Assembly: GCF_040549045.1 (NCBI RefSeq)
Contig: NZ_JBEWTB010000002.1
Span: 248,001-312,000, forward strand
DNA length: 64,000 nucleotides
Reading direction: 5' to 3'
From: Endozoicomonas sp. NE40
GTDB taxonomy: Bacteria; Pseudomonadota; Gammaproteobacteria; Pseudomonadales; Endozoicomonadaceae
The notes below the pieces were generated by a model that made no database searches, had not been told where the DNA came from, and saw nothing but the letters and a program-made list of their open reading frames with translations. Both the position numbers and the translations under genes were made by a program. How positions within the stretch are numbered: position 1 is the stretch's first letter; every line of letters starts with the position of its first letter. Positions 1-7,765 of this stretch are shown here, piece after piece.

Positions 1-728
1 TGGCTGACATTATTAATGACGACCAGTTTGCGGCGCTGGACAGTCGCCTGCGTCGTGGTGAACACATAGACAGCCGCCATACCCATTTTTATGCGATGCT
101 ACAAAATGGTGAACACTGGCTGACCCTGCATTATCGACGCTACGGCGTCGATCTGGTCAGGGCTCAGGAAGATTTTTATTACCTGCGCCCCAACCTGGGC
201 AGCAAAAACCTTATTCGCTCCCGGAAAATAGACGAACTTGGAATGGTAACAGGTCAGCTGCTGGCGCTTTATCACCTCGACCCGGAACAACTGGAAGGCA
301 GTGGCTGGATAACGGCCGATGCGATCTATGAACGGCTTCGTATGCTGATAGACGAAGAACGACTGGCAAAACTGCTTGATCGAAAAAAACTGGATACCCA
401 GCTGGACCGGGATAAAGGCATGGAGGTCCTGAAACGCACTCTGCGCCAGCTGGCAAGACTCGGCATGATCCGCCTTGAAGGCATTCGTGCTGACCAGATT
501 CAGACTCAAGCTCCCCTGATGCGCTTTATAGAGCCTGTACGCTCAGCAGCCATTACAAAAGAAGCGCTGGAGAAACTGGTAGCCACTGGCAGCGCCTGCC
601 TTGAAGCTGACGATGAAATAGCAGACGACGAACACTCTGTATTGCCCAGCCAGAAACAGCCTCACTCTGATCAGAAGACAACAGAGCCGGAACAGAAGAA
701 GGAAGCTATTGAGGATACCCACGCATGA
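1..728 (+). CDS. mukE: Chromosome partition protein MukE (5' end outside the window)
   Basis: The frame is open from base 3, so the gene starts upstream; about ten N-terminal codons are probably missing. MukE bridges the kleisin MukF and the SMC-like MukB in the MukBEF condensin. The protein follows the MukE pattern: an N-terminal segment with LDSRLRRGEHI, then YGVDLVRAQEDFYYLRP, a winged-helix region, and RTLRQLARLGMIRLEG near residue 150. The C-terminal 40 residues are acidic and low in complexity, as in MukE of enterobacteria. The stop overlaps the mukB start by four bases (ATGA at 725-728), the usual translational coupling. mukF is expected just upstream, beyond the window. Confidence 0.93.
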   Translation, partial: ADIINDDQFAALDSRLRRGEHIDSRHTHFYAMLQNGEHWLTLHYRRYGVDLVRAQEDFYYLRPNLGSKNLIRSRKIDELGMVTGQLLALYHLDPEQLEGSGWITADAIYERLRMLIDEERLAKLLDRKKLDTQLDRDKGMEVLKRTLRQLARLGMIRLEGIRADQIQTQAPLMRFIEPVRSAAITKEALEKLVATGSACLEADDEIADDEHSVLPSQKQPHSDQKTTEPEQKKEAIEDTHA

Positions 729-3700
729 GTCAGAGCAATAAACGCACAACGATCAAAAGCCTGACACTGGTCAACTTCAAGGGTATCTTTTTCAAAACCC
801 TCTCCATGCACCATCTTATGAGCAACCTGATTGGTCACAATGGCGCAGGCAAAACCACCGTCATGGGCGCTCTGCTGATCAACCGGGTACCAGACAATCG
901 CCTTATACGTCTGCGCAACAACTCTGATAGCGGCTCTGACCGCAGCGATAATGGCGTCTGGGGACGTATTGACCAGGGCGTCTGTTACACCGTCGTTGAT
1001 TATGAGCGTTACGACGGCAAACGGGTCACTGCCGTCGTCCAGCTTAAACGTCTGGGCAAACCCAGAGTAGAGATCAAACTCTCGGCCATTACCGGTATCG
1101 ACCATGATATCCCTGTCCGCGACCTGTTGATGAAACCAACCGGAGAAGGTCGTTACGAACCCATCGAAGGCAAGACCCTGAAAGGCCATATTGCACGACT
1201 GGGCGGCACTCTGGAAAACTTTAAATCGCTGGGCCTGTACATGGCCTGGCAGTTTGAGAACCGCGTACTGCCCCGCCGCATGGACAGCAGCCAGGATCGC
1301 CAGCGTTATTATCGCATGCTGGAAACCAGCCTGTATGGCGGTCTGTCCTCAGAACTGCAAAAAGGTCTGCGGGATTATCTGCTGCCTTCAGACAACAATG
1401 TTCGCACTTCTGTCAGCTCCATGCAGAATGCCCTGCAGGAAACCCGCAACACTCGACAACAGATTGATTCCAGCCGTGGCAAACGGGAGTTTATTAAAAC
1501 CGTTCTCGAATCCAGCTACGCTCTTGGTGAAAATACACTGGCCCTGGCAGAGCAGCGTCATACCCGGTTACAGCAGCAGTTGCGTCATACCCTGCAGCAA
1601 CAGGAGACAATGAAGCTGGAACTGGAAGCCGGTCAGCAGCAGGTCGACGCACTGGAACACCAGCTGGAGCAGTTGAATACAACCCGCGATCAGCTCAGCC
1701 AACAGGAACAACAAACCCGAAGCAGTCTTGATCAGTCCCGGGAGCTTGACCGGCTGCACAGTGAACAGCAACAGTTGACTAACGAAATAACCAATCTCAG
1801 AGAGTTCCTGAAAGAACAGCACGGCCATCAATCTCTGCTGAAAGAACAGAAAGCCCGTCAGGTGAACGTGGTTGCGGAGCTGGATGAAGACCTGAATGGC
1901 CTGGTAAAACAACTGTCTGATGCCAAACAGGCATATTCCGAAGAGCTGCGAAAAGCGGGCCTGTATCAGGAAGCTATTCGGAGTCTGGAAGAATCCCGCC
2001 TGCTGTTAAATGAGCCTTCGCTGGACAGTGATAACCTTGCCCGTTTTGTACAGGATATTACAACTGAGCGTGAAAGCCTGCAGGACAGTTATTACAGCCA
2101 GAAACCCATGCTGGAACAAATGGAACTTATTCGTCAGCGGTTTGATCAGGCTCAGGCTATTTTAGGTTCTTTTGCTGATATCGACGGACAGTCCATCACC
2201 GACGACAAAGTGGCACAGATGGCAGACCAGTGGTTGAATGCTGGCCGGGAAAAGCGGCATTTTGCCAGCAAGCTGCCACTGCACAATCAGCAACACAGGG
2301 ATCTGAAACAACAATTACAGCGTCGTCAATCTCTGGCCAACGAGATAAAACGCCTGCCTAAGCCCTGGCGAGGTTCACTGAATAGCGCAGAGAGCTGGCT
2401 GACCACGCTTGCACAAGCCTGCGAACAACTGGCAGAACAGACTGCCCTGAAAGAAACCTGTGAGTTTCAATTGCAGGATAATCGCGTAAGGGAGATGCAG
2501 CTTCGTAATGACCTGAAGCGGGCAATAGAAGATCATCGTCAATGGTCAGACTTTCAGCAACTGAGTGACGCTTTCCTGAATCTTCTGCCTGAACAGCGCC
2601 TGACACAGGCAGAAGACCTGAGTCATGCCCGCCAGACCATCAGCTCGGATCAGCTCAACCTTAACCGGCTGGATGTAGAACAGGAAGAACATTTAAAAAC
2701 CACCCGCAACCGTTTGCGAGGGCTGGAACAGCTGGAGTCAGAAGACGACTCGCAACTGCAACGTCTGGCTGAGTTGACAGGAGGAGAAATTGTCAGTCGC
2801 TACTTTGACGATGACGATATTTCCATTGAGGAAGCCGCCTGGCTCGAAGCAAAAATGGGACCTCTGCGGCAGGCTCTGATGGTCCGGGATATTGAGACTG
2901 CCACTGCCATTATTCGCAACGAAGCAGAACGCCCGGAACATGTCTGGCTAATGCAGGGCGCTCCCGGAAGCAGCCTCAGTGAAGACGATTTTATCAATGC
3001 CCCACTGAACCAGCCGGAAGACGGCAGTGTACTGGTTACCCTGTCTGACAGTATTGCCCGAATCAGTAAAGAACCAGAATTCCCCACCATTGGTCGCCTG
3101 GCCAGGGAGAAAGAACGACAACGACTGATTGATCTGGAAGAAGAACTGCTGGATAAACGACAGGCTATGGCCGTAAAACGCAAACAGCTTCAACAGGCCA
3201 GTGAAATCCTTGATAAGCTGGCAGCGGTTGGTCGCTGGCTGGGCGAAAGTGAGCCTCCGGTTCGTGAGCTGGAAGAACAGCTCCAGACACTTGAAAACAG
3301 GCTTCACTCCCTCACCCAGCAGCAAAACCAGTTGCAGCAACAGTTGAGCAGCCTGTTACCAGTCATTCAATTTCTGGAATATCGCCAGTCCGACGCCAGC
3401 CTGCTGGAACTGGATCAACTGGAAGAACAGATGACGACGACAGAAGAACAGATGGAACTGGCGAAAACAGCGTGCGAATGGTTGAAGCAGTTTGAGCAGC
3501 CACTCAACCAGCTTGAACAGTTGCGACTATATCTGGACAAACCTCCGGTCACTGACCTTGAGCAGTTACGTCAACAACTGAACGATATGCAGCTAAAAAT
3601 CAGCCTGCTGGGCAAGCAGAAAGATCAATTGCAAAACACCGAACATAAACTGCCCTATCTGCGCTTTAAAGAATCTGAGTCGCGCAAACACCAGACCAGC

Positions 3701-5149
3701 GACCTGCAACAGCAAATCAGGCAGGAATGGGAAGAAAAAGACTCCCGTAAGCGCTTTCAACAACAGGAGCTGGACCAGCTGAGCGACCAGCTTCAGGCAC
3801 TGGACAAGAATATTGCGACCGACGAAGAGATCATTAAACGCAATGAAGGTCAGATTCTGCTTAAACAGAATCAGATCAATGGCATCCCGCTGGAATGGTC
3901 ACCCTCTCTGGTGGATGAGCATCAGGAAGCCCTTGAACAACTGCTCACCAGAAAAGACGAACACGACCGCTCTGCACAGACCCTTTCCACCACCCTGGCA
4001 GATCAGAAGCTTCAACAGAAGCAGCGGGAAGAACAGGCTTCGGTCAACGACTCAAAGCTGGCAACCCTTGAGCCTGCGAGTCAGTCCGCAAGTCAGGACT
4101 GGGCAGAGATCCTCCGGCATGCACAGGACACCAGCCTTTACACCCGCCTGTATAAACAGCATTTACAGAAAAACGACGCGGATCTTCTGGTCAACCACAT
4201 CGCCAATGCCCGGGCCGCATTGCAAAATGCATTGAAGTCAGAAAGTCATTCGACGCTGTATCAGCAAATCCGTGACGCAGAAACCAGCAACCTGCCACTG
4301 CTGTTCCATCTGGTATCAGCAACACAGGTACTGCTGAATGAACGCATGGATAAAAGTCTGGCTACCGCTGATGACCCCTTGCAGGCACTGAATCAGCTGG
4401 AAGACCATCTGACCAAGCTGGAGACACGTCTCGCCGATGCCGAAAGTCGCTTTCTCACCGAGTCCGACAGCATGGGTCGCAACATTGAGCAGAAAATCAA
4501 TATGCAACGGCGGCAGATTATGCAGCTGAACTCTGCCCTGTCGAGCGTCCATTTTGGAACGATCAGGGCGATTAAAGTGGAGCTGGAGGTTATTGAAACC
4601 CATGAAAAGGTGTTAAATGCCCTGCAGAACCGCTTTTATGGCGACCTGTTCAAACAGTCAGACCTGAGTATTGAAGACGCGCTGGCAGAAGTCTTTAAAA
4701 AAGAGACCGGCGGCAGCATAACCGGTGAGCGTCTGCTGGATTACCGGGAGTACATTCGCCTTAAGGTGCTGATCAAGCGTGCTGGCAGTACGCAGTTTGA
4801 ACCCGCTAACCCGACCAACCTTTCCACCGGTGAAGCGATTGGTACTGGCCTTGCCGTTCTGACAATGGTTCTGCACTCCTGGGAAGTGGCCACCCAGCGC
4901 AACCACCAGAAAGGTCACTGCGCTAACCGGCTGCTGTTTCTGGATGAAGCTGCACGTCTGGATGCCAGAGCGCTTGCCACCCTGGAAGAACTGTGTAAAA
5001 ACCAGTCTCTGCAACTGTTGATCGGCGCACCGGACAATGTTCAGCCAAAAAATGGCGTCACTTATCGTATGGTTCGGCTAATGGAACCCCGTGAGCATGT
5101 TATTTTCTCTGCTGTCAGAGGAAAGCTGCCTGCCGGCGAAGCAGCTTGA
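725..5149 (+). CDS. mukB: Chromosome partition protein MukB (SMC-like condensin ATPase)
   Basis: The 1474-residue protein is close to the length of E. coli MukB. The N-terminal head has the Walker A GHNGAGKTT (residues 37-45), followed by RLRNNSDSG and the conserved block around SLYGGLSSELQKGLRDYLL. Long Gln/Glu/Leu-rich coiled coils follow, interrupted near residues 685-800 by the hinge (LAELTGGEIVSRYFDDDD up to FPTIGRLAREKE). The C-terminal head has the ABC signature LSTGEAIGTG (from 1366) and Walker B LLFLDEAARLDAR (DE about 1407-1408). The role is chromosome compaction and segregation with MukE and MukF. The start is fixed by the overlap with mukE. Recognising the hinge and both head motifs separates it from the shorter MksB proteins. 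Confidence 0.95.
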   Translation: MSQSNKRTTIKSLTLVNFKGIFFKTLSMHHLMSNLIGHNGAGKTTVMGALLINRVPDNRLIRLRNNSDSGSDRSDNGVWGRIDQGVCYTVVDYERYDGKRVTAVVQLKRLGKPRVEIKLSAITGIDHDIPVRDLLMKPTGEGRYEPIEGKTLKGHIARLGGTLENFKSLGLYMAWQFENRVLPRRMDSSQDRQRYYRMLETSLYGGLSSELQKGLRDYLLPSDNNVRTSVSSMQNALQETRNTRQQIDSSRGKREFIKTVLESSYALGENTLALAEQRHTRLQQQLRHTLQQQETMKLELEAGQQQVDALEHQLEQLNTTRDQLSQQEQQTRSSLDQSRELDRLHSEQQQLTNEITNLREFLKEQHGHQSLLKEQKARQVNVVAELDEDLNGLVKQLSDAKQAYSEELRKAGLYQEAIRSLEESRLLLNEPSLDSDNLARFVQDITTERESLQDSYYSQKPMLEQMELIRQRFDQAQAILGSFADIDGQSITDDKVAQMADQWLNAGREKRHFASKLPLHNQQHRDLKQQLQRRQSLANEIKRLPKPWRGSLNSAESWLTTLAQACEQLAEQTALKETCEFQLQDNRVREMQLRNDLKRAIEDHRQWSDFQQLSDAFLNLLPEQRLTQAEDLSHARQTISSDQLNLNRLDVEQEEHLKTTRNRLRGLEQLESEDDSQLQRLAELTGGEIVSRYFDDDDISIEEAAWLEAKMGPLRQALMVRDIETATAIIRNEAERPEHVWLMQGAPGSSLSEDDFINAPLNQPEDGSVLVTLSDSIARISKEPEFPTIGRLAREKERQRLIDLEEELLDKRQAMAVKRKQLQQASEILDKLAAVGRWLGESEPPVRELEEQLQTLENRLHSLTQQQNQLQQQLSSLLPVIQFLEYRQSDASLLELDQLEEQMTTTEEQMELAKTACEWLKQFEQPLNQLEQLRLYLDKPPVTDLEQLRQQLNDMQLKISLLGKQKDQLQNTEHKLPYLRFKESESRKHQTSDLQQQIRQEWEEKDSRKRFQQQELDQLSDQLQALDKNIATDEEIIKRNEGQILLKQNQINGIPLEWSPSLVDEHQEALEQLLTRKDEHDRSAQTLSTTLADQKLQQKQREEQASVNDSKLATLEPASQSASQDWAEILRHAQDTSLYTRLYKQHLQKNDADLLVNHIANARAALQNALKSESHSTLYQQIRDAETSNLPLLFHLVSATQVLLNERMDKSLATADDPLQALNQLEDHLTKLETRLADAESRFLTESDSMGRNIEQKINMQRRQIMQLNSALSSVHFGTIRAIKVELEVIETHEKVLNALQNRFYGDLFKQSDLSIEDALAEVFKKETGGSITGERLLDYREYIRLKVLIKRAGSTQFEPANPTNLSTGEAIGTGLAVLTMVLHSWEVATQRNHQKGHCANRLLFLDEAARLDARALATLEELCKNQSLQLLIGAPDNVQPKNGVTYRMVRLMEPREHVIFSAVRGKLPAGEAA

Positions 5150-5283
5150 TAACAGCCTTTCCAGCTGGCAGTTCAACTGCTGGCTGGAGAGAGCAACAAA
5201 CGTCTTTAGCCGTTTTTTTACCGTGAAAAATTTTTCTTGTGCTCATGGCTGCCTATAAGAGCTTTTACAATCTGGCATAACGG

Positions 5284-5317
5284 AAAAAGCCCTGCTAATT
5301 CCTTAGCAGGGCTTTTT
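5284..5317. terminator. Bidirectional intrinsic terminator between mukB and tRNA-Arg
   Basis: A perfect 15-bp stem (AAAAAGCCCTGCTAA, 5284-5298, with its complement at 5303-5317) closes a TTCC loop. A-runs and T-runs on both sides make it work on either strand: it ends mukB on + and the tRNA transcript on -. The 130 bases between the mukB stop and this site hold only a weak interrupted hairpin around 5162-5190. Confidence 0.9.
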
Positions 5318-5321
5318 AATA

Positions 5322-5398
5322 TGGCGCGCTCGGGAGGATTCGAACCTCCGACCGCCTGGTTCGTAGCCAGGTACTCTATCCAGCTGAGCTACGAGCGC
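5322..5398 (-). tRNA. tRNA-Arg (anticodon ACG)
   Basis: This is a 77-nt cloverleaf on the minus strand with acceptor GCGCTCG / CGAGCGC, discriminator G and encoded CCA (5322-5324). The anticodon loop CTACGAA gives ACG, read as ICG after deamination, and the T loop is GGTTCGAATCC. It lies beside tRNA-Ser and csrA, as in E. coli (csrA-serV-argV). Confidence 0.97.
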
Positions 5399-5421
5399 GC
5401 AAAATCTTTTTTAAAACTGTA

Positions 5422-5514
5422 TGGCGGTGAGGGAGGGATTCGAACCCTCGATACGGCTACAAACCGTATACTCCCTTAGCAGGGGAGCGCCTTCAGCCTC
5501 TCGGCCACCTCACC
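5422..5514 (-). tRNA. tRNA-Ser (anticodon GCT)
   Basis: This is a 93-nt class II tRNA on the minus strand with acceptor GGTGAGG / CCTCACC, discriminator G and encoded CCA (5422-5424). The anticodon GCT lies in the stem CTCCC...GGGAG. The long variable arm TATACGGTTTGTAGCCGTAT is typical of serine tRNAs. It is transcribed ahead of tRNA-Arg. Confidence 0.97.
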
Positions 5515-5527
5515 GGGAACGCTGGCT

Positions 5528-5555
5528 ATATTACCTTCAACATCCTGAAATGCAA
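5528..5555 (-). promoter_or_regulatory. Candidate promoter for the tRNA-Ser / tRNA-Arg pair
   Basis: On the minus strand TTGCAT (5555-5550), a 16-bp spacer and TAATAT (5533-5528) lie 14 bases before the tRNA-Ser 5' end. Because csrA has its own terminator just upstream (5651-5682), the two tRNAs probably start here rather than by read-through. Confidence 0.5.
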
Positions 5556-5650
5556 GCTTTTTATTAAGAAAGCTATTAAACGACAATCGCTATCTGTTTA
5601 TCATCAAGGTCAATCAAATCATCAATGATTGATGTGCCAAATCCACAAAC

Positions 5651-5682
5651 AAAAACACCTGACTAAAAAGTCAGGTGTTTTT
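5651..5682 (-). terminator. Intrinsic terminator of csrA
   Basis: A 14-bp perfect stem (AAAAACACCTGACT at 5651-5664, complement 5669-5682) with an AAAA loop, flanked by A and T runs, lies 50 bases after the csrA stop. It is symmetric and could also work on the + strand. Confidence 0.88.
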
Positions 5683-5731
5683 ATCAAACCGCAAATTCTC
5701 TGCCATTCGAATTGACTGTCTTTTTTAAGTA

Positions 5732-5935
5732 TCAGTAATTCTCAGGGGTGGAAACAGGAACTCCGTGCTCTTTTTCCTTCTGGATTCGCTGGTATATCTC
5801 TTCGCGGTGAACGGCGACTTCTTTAGGGGCATTCACTCCAATACGCACCTGGTTACCTTTTACGCCCAGTACAGTGACCGTGACCTCGTCCCCAACCATC
5901 AGGGTCTCTCCTACACGGCGAGTCAGAATCAGCAT
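5732..5935 (-). CDS. csrA: Carbon storage regulator CsrA
   Basis: This 67-residue RNA-binding protein controls translation and stability of many mRNAs, including carbon metabolism, motility and virulence genes. The whole family pattern is present: MLILTRRVGETLMVGDEVTVTVLGVKGNQVRIGVNAPKEVAVHREEIYQRI. The start is the ATG with AAGGAG seven bases upstream; an upstream in-frame ATG would add eleven residues not found in the family. It stands downstream of lysC, as in Pseudomonas, and upstream of tRNA-Ser. Confidence 0.97.
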   Translation of the reverse strand: MLILTRRVGETLMVGDEVTVTVLGVKGNQVRIGVNAPKEVAVHREEIYQRIQKEKEHGVPVSTPENY

Positions 5936-6125
5936 TACAATCTCCTTATTTACATCTCTGTAAGTCAACGACCGTCAATCCTGAGCACGGCGGTGCAATG
6001 GCTGTATCCCCGAGCGACCCGATTTGTGGAAGAATCGCTTTGACATCACCAGACAGAGGCGAAATGACAGGGGCGGTTAGCCCTACCCTGGTTTCTACTC
6101 TTATGACTGTCTTGTTATCAGCCCG

Positions 6126-6140
6126 GGCATAAGTTATGCC
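6126..6140. promoter_or_regulatory. 15-bp palindrome upstream of csrA
   Basis: GGCATAA-G-TTATGCC is a perfect inverted repeat with a one-base centre, overlapping the self-complementary GCCCGGGC at 6121-6128. It sits about 190 bases upstream of csrA. An operator is possible, but no regulator can be assigned. Confidence 0.3.
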
Positions 6141-6169
6141 TATCCACCGATTTATGCTTAAGAATTACT

Positions 6170-6286
6170 CAGCACAACAAGTCTAGTCGCCGAACTCAAT
6201 ATTTCCATGCGTATTTTTACTAGCAGAGAAATGTAGTCATAAATCATTCAAATTAAAACAGCATGTTTGAGCACAGACAGTCTAGT
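6170..6286. repeat. Imperfect direct repeat pair upstream of csrA
   Basis: The motif AGCACA-NNN-AGTCTAGT occurs at 6171-6187 and again at 6270-6286, 14 of 17 positions identical, 99 bases apart. Both copies are in the same orientation in an otherwise AT-rich stretch. Confidence 0.4.
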
Positions 6287-6393
6287 TGATATATCTGCGC
6301 CCGTTGGGAATGACGGTAGTTTTTTTCCTATCGACCTTCAGGACCGATAATACCCCGACACCATCACACCCCAGTCAAGGTATGTTCGGATGA

Positions 6394-7635
6394 TTAGACA
6401 CTGTTTTCGGCTGCTGGTTCCTTATCCAACTCAAAAACGGAGTGCAGAGCACGCACAGCCAGCTCCAGGTACTTCTCGGCAATAATCACAGACACCTTGA
6501 TTTCAGAGGTGGAAATAATCTGAATATTAATCCCTTCAGAGGCCAGCGCCTGAAACATACTGGTAGCCACGCCAGCGTGAGAACGCATGCCAACCCCCAC
6601 GATAGAGACTTTCGCAATTTTGCTGTCGCCATCATGCTCCCTGGCACCCAGTTCTTCACAAATCTGTGCAACAACATCCATGGTACGCTGGTAATCGTTG
6701 CGATGTACGGTGAAGGTAAAATCAGTGGTGCGATCGTCTGCCACGTTCTGTACGATCATATCGACTTCAATATTGGCAGCGCTTACAGGCCCCAGTATAC
6801 GTGATGCCACACCCGGAATGTCCGGTACTCCCTTGATGGTGATTTTGGCTTCATCTCGGTTAAAGGCAATGCCGGATACAACCGGTGATTCCATGGCGAC
6901 GTCCTCCTCCAGCGTGATCAATGTACCAGGTCCTTCCTGGAACGTGTGCAACACTCTTAAATTAACATTGTATTTTCCGGCAAATTCCACGGCACGAATC
7001 TGCAGCACCTTTGAACCGAGGCTGGCCATTTCCAGCATCTCTTCAAAAGTAATCTGATCCAGTCGGCGCGCACTGTCGACCACTCGCGGGTCAGTGGTAT
7101 AAACACCGTCAACATCGGTGTATATCTGGCACTCATCCGCCTTCAGTGCTGCCGCCAGGGCAACAGCCGTGGTATCCGAGCCACCCCTTCCCAGGGTGGT
7201 GATATTTCCGTCTGTGTCGCAGCCCTGAAAACCAGCCACAACCAGCACACGACCTTCTGCCAGGTCGCGCTGCATGCGTTCAGTGTCAATGTTCCTGATA
7301 CGGGCTTTGGTGTGAGCATCGTCGGTGGTGATGCGAACCTGCCCTCCGGTATAAGACCGGGCCGGGCAGCCTCTCTCTTCCAGAGCCATAGAGAGTAGTG
7401 CAATCGTGACCTGCTCTCCGGTGGACAGAAGGACATCCATCTCTCTGGGTGAAGGTTGCTTCTGAATGGTGGTGGCAAGATCGGTCAGACGGTTGGTTTC
7501 ACCGCTCATGGCGGAAACCACCACGACAACGTCATGCCCTTTATCCCTGAATCCTTTCACCTTGTCGGCCACCCCCTGAATGCGATCCAGATCGCCCACA
7601 GAGGTGCCGCCAAACTTTTGTACTAACAGCGCCAT
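6394..7635 (-). CDS. lysC: Aspartate kinase with two ACT domains
   Basis: Aspartokinase phosphorylates aspartate, the first step to lysine, threonine, methionine and diaminopimelate. The 413-residue length fits the monofunctional, Pseudomonas-type enzyme. The kinase domain opens with VQKFGGTSVGD (residues 5-15) and contains GRGGSDTTAVALAAAL; two ACT domains follow, with IPGVASRILGPV and VGVGMRSHAGVATSMFQAL, the sites of amino-acid feedback. It lies 130 bases downstream of alaS with a strong stem-loop between them. hom and thrC, later steps of the same pathway, are at 45677-48446. Confidence 0.96.
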   Translation of the reverse strand: MALLVQKFGGTSVGDLDRIQGVADKVKGFRDKGHDVVVVVSAMSGETNRLTDLATTIQKQPSPREMDVLLSTGEQVTIALLSMALEERGCPARSYTGGQVRITTDDAHTKARIRNIDTERMQRDLAEGRVLVVAGFQGCDTDGNITTLGRGGSDTTAVALAAALKADECQIYTDVDGVYTTDPRVVDSARRLDQITFEEMLEMASLGSKVLQIRAVEFAGKYNVNLRVLHTFQEGPGTLITLEEDVAMESPVVSGIAFNRDEAKITIKGVPDIPGVASRILGPVSAANIEVDMIVQNVADDRTTDFTFTVHRNDYQRTMDVVAQICEELGAREHDGDSKIAKVSIVGVGMRSHAGVATSMFQALASEGINIQIISTSEIKVSVIIAEKYLELAVRALHSVFELDKEPAAENSV

Positions 7636-7728
7636 TTTTATTTCTTTCTTACATCATTGTGCCGAGTCAGGAATTTAACACGAATGGTCATAGGTAAAAA
7701 GCTATCCGTCACAATAGATCCGGTCAGA

Positions 7729-7756
7729 CAAGCCCCTTACCGGAGTAAGGGGCTTG
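7729..7756. terminator. Strong stem-loop between alaS and lysC
   Basis: A perfect 12-bp stem (CAAGCCCCTTAC at 7729-7740, complement 7745-7756) closes a CGGA loop. No T-run follows on either strand, so it is not a classical intrinsic terminator; it may protect the alaS 3' end or act with Rho. Confidence 0.55.
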
Positions 7757-7765
7757 CTGCTCCTG

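Larger units (their letters stand above)
5936..6393. other. 458-base gap between csrA and lysC
   Basis: I see no gene here. It should hold the csrA control region. Visible structure is limited to a perfect palindrome at 6126-6140 and a pair of imperfect direct repeats at 6170-6187 and 6269-6286, listed separately. No clear intrinsic terminator for lysC is visible: a weak stem at about 6331-6351 is followed on the minus strand by A, not T. Confidence 0.6.

Noticed and set aside
5162..5190. Terminator directly after mukB
   Set aside because: The stem is interrupted by a two-base mismatch and has no T-run; the perfect terminator at 5284-5317 is more convincing.
6331..6351. Terminator after lysC
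   Set aside because: The stem includes two G-U pairs and is followed by A rather than T on the lysC strand.
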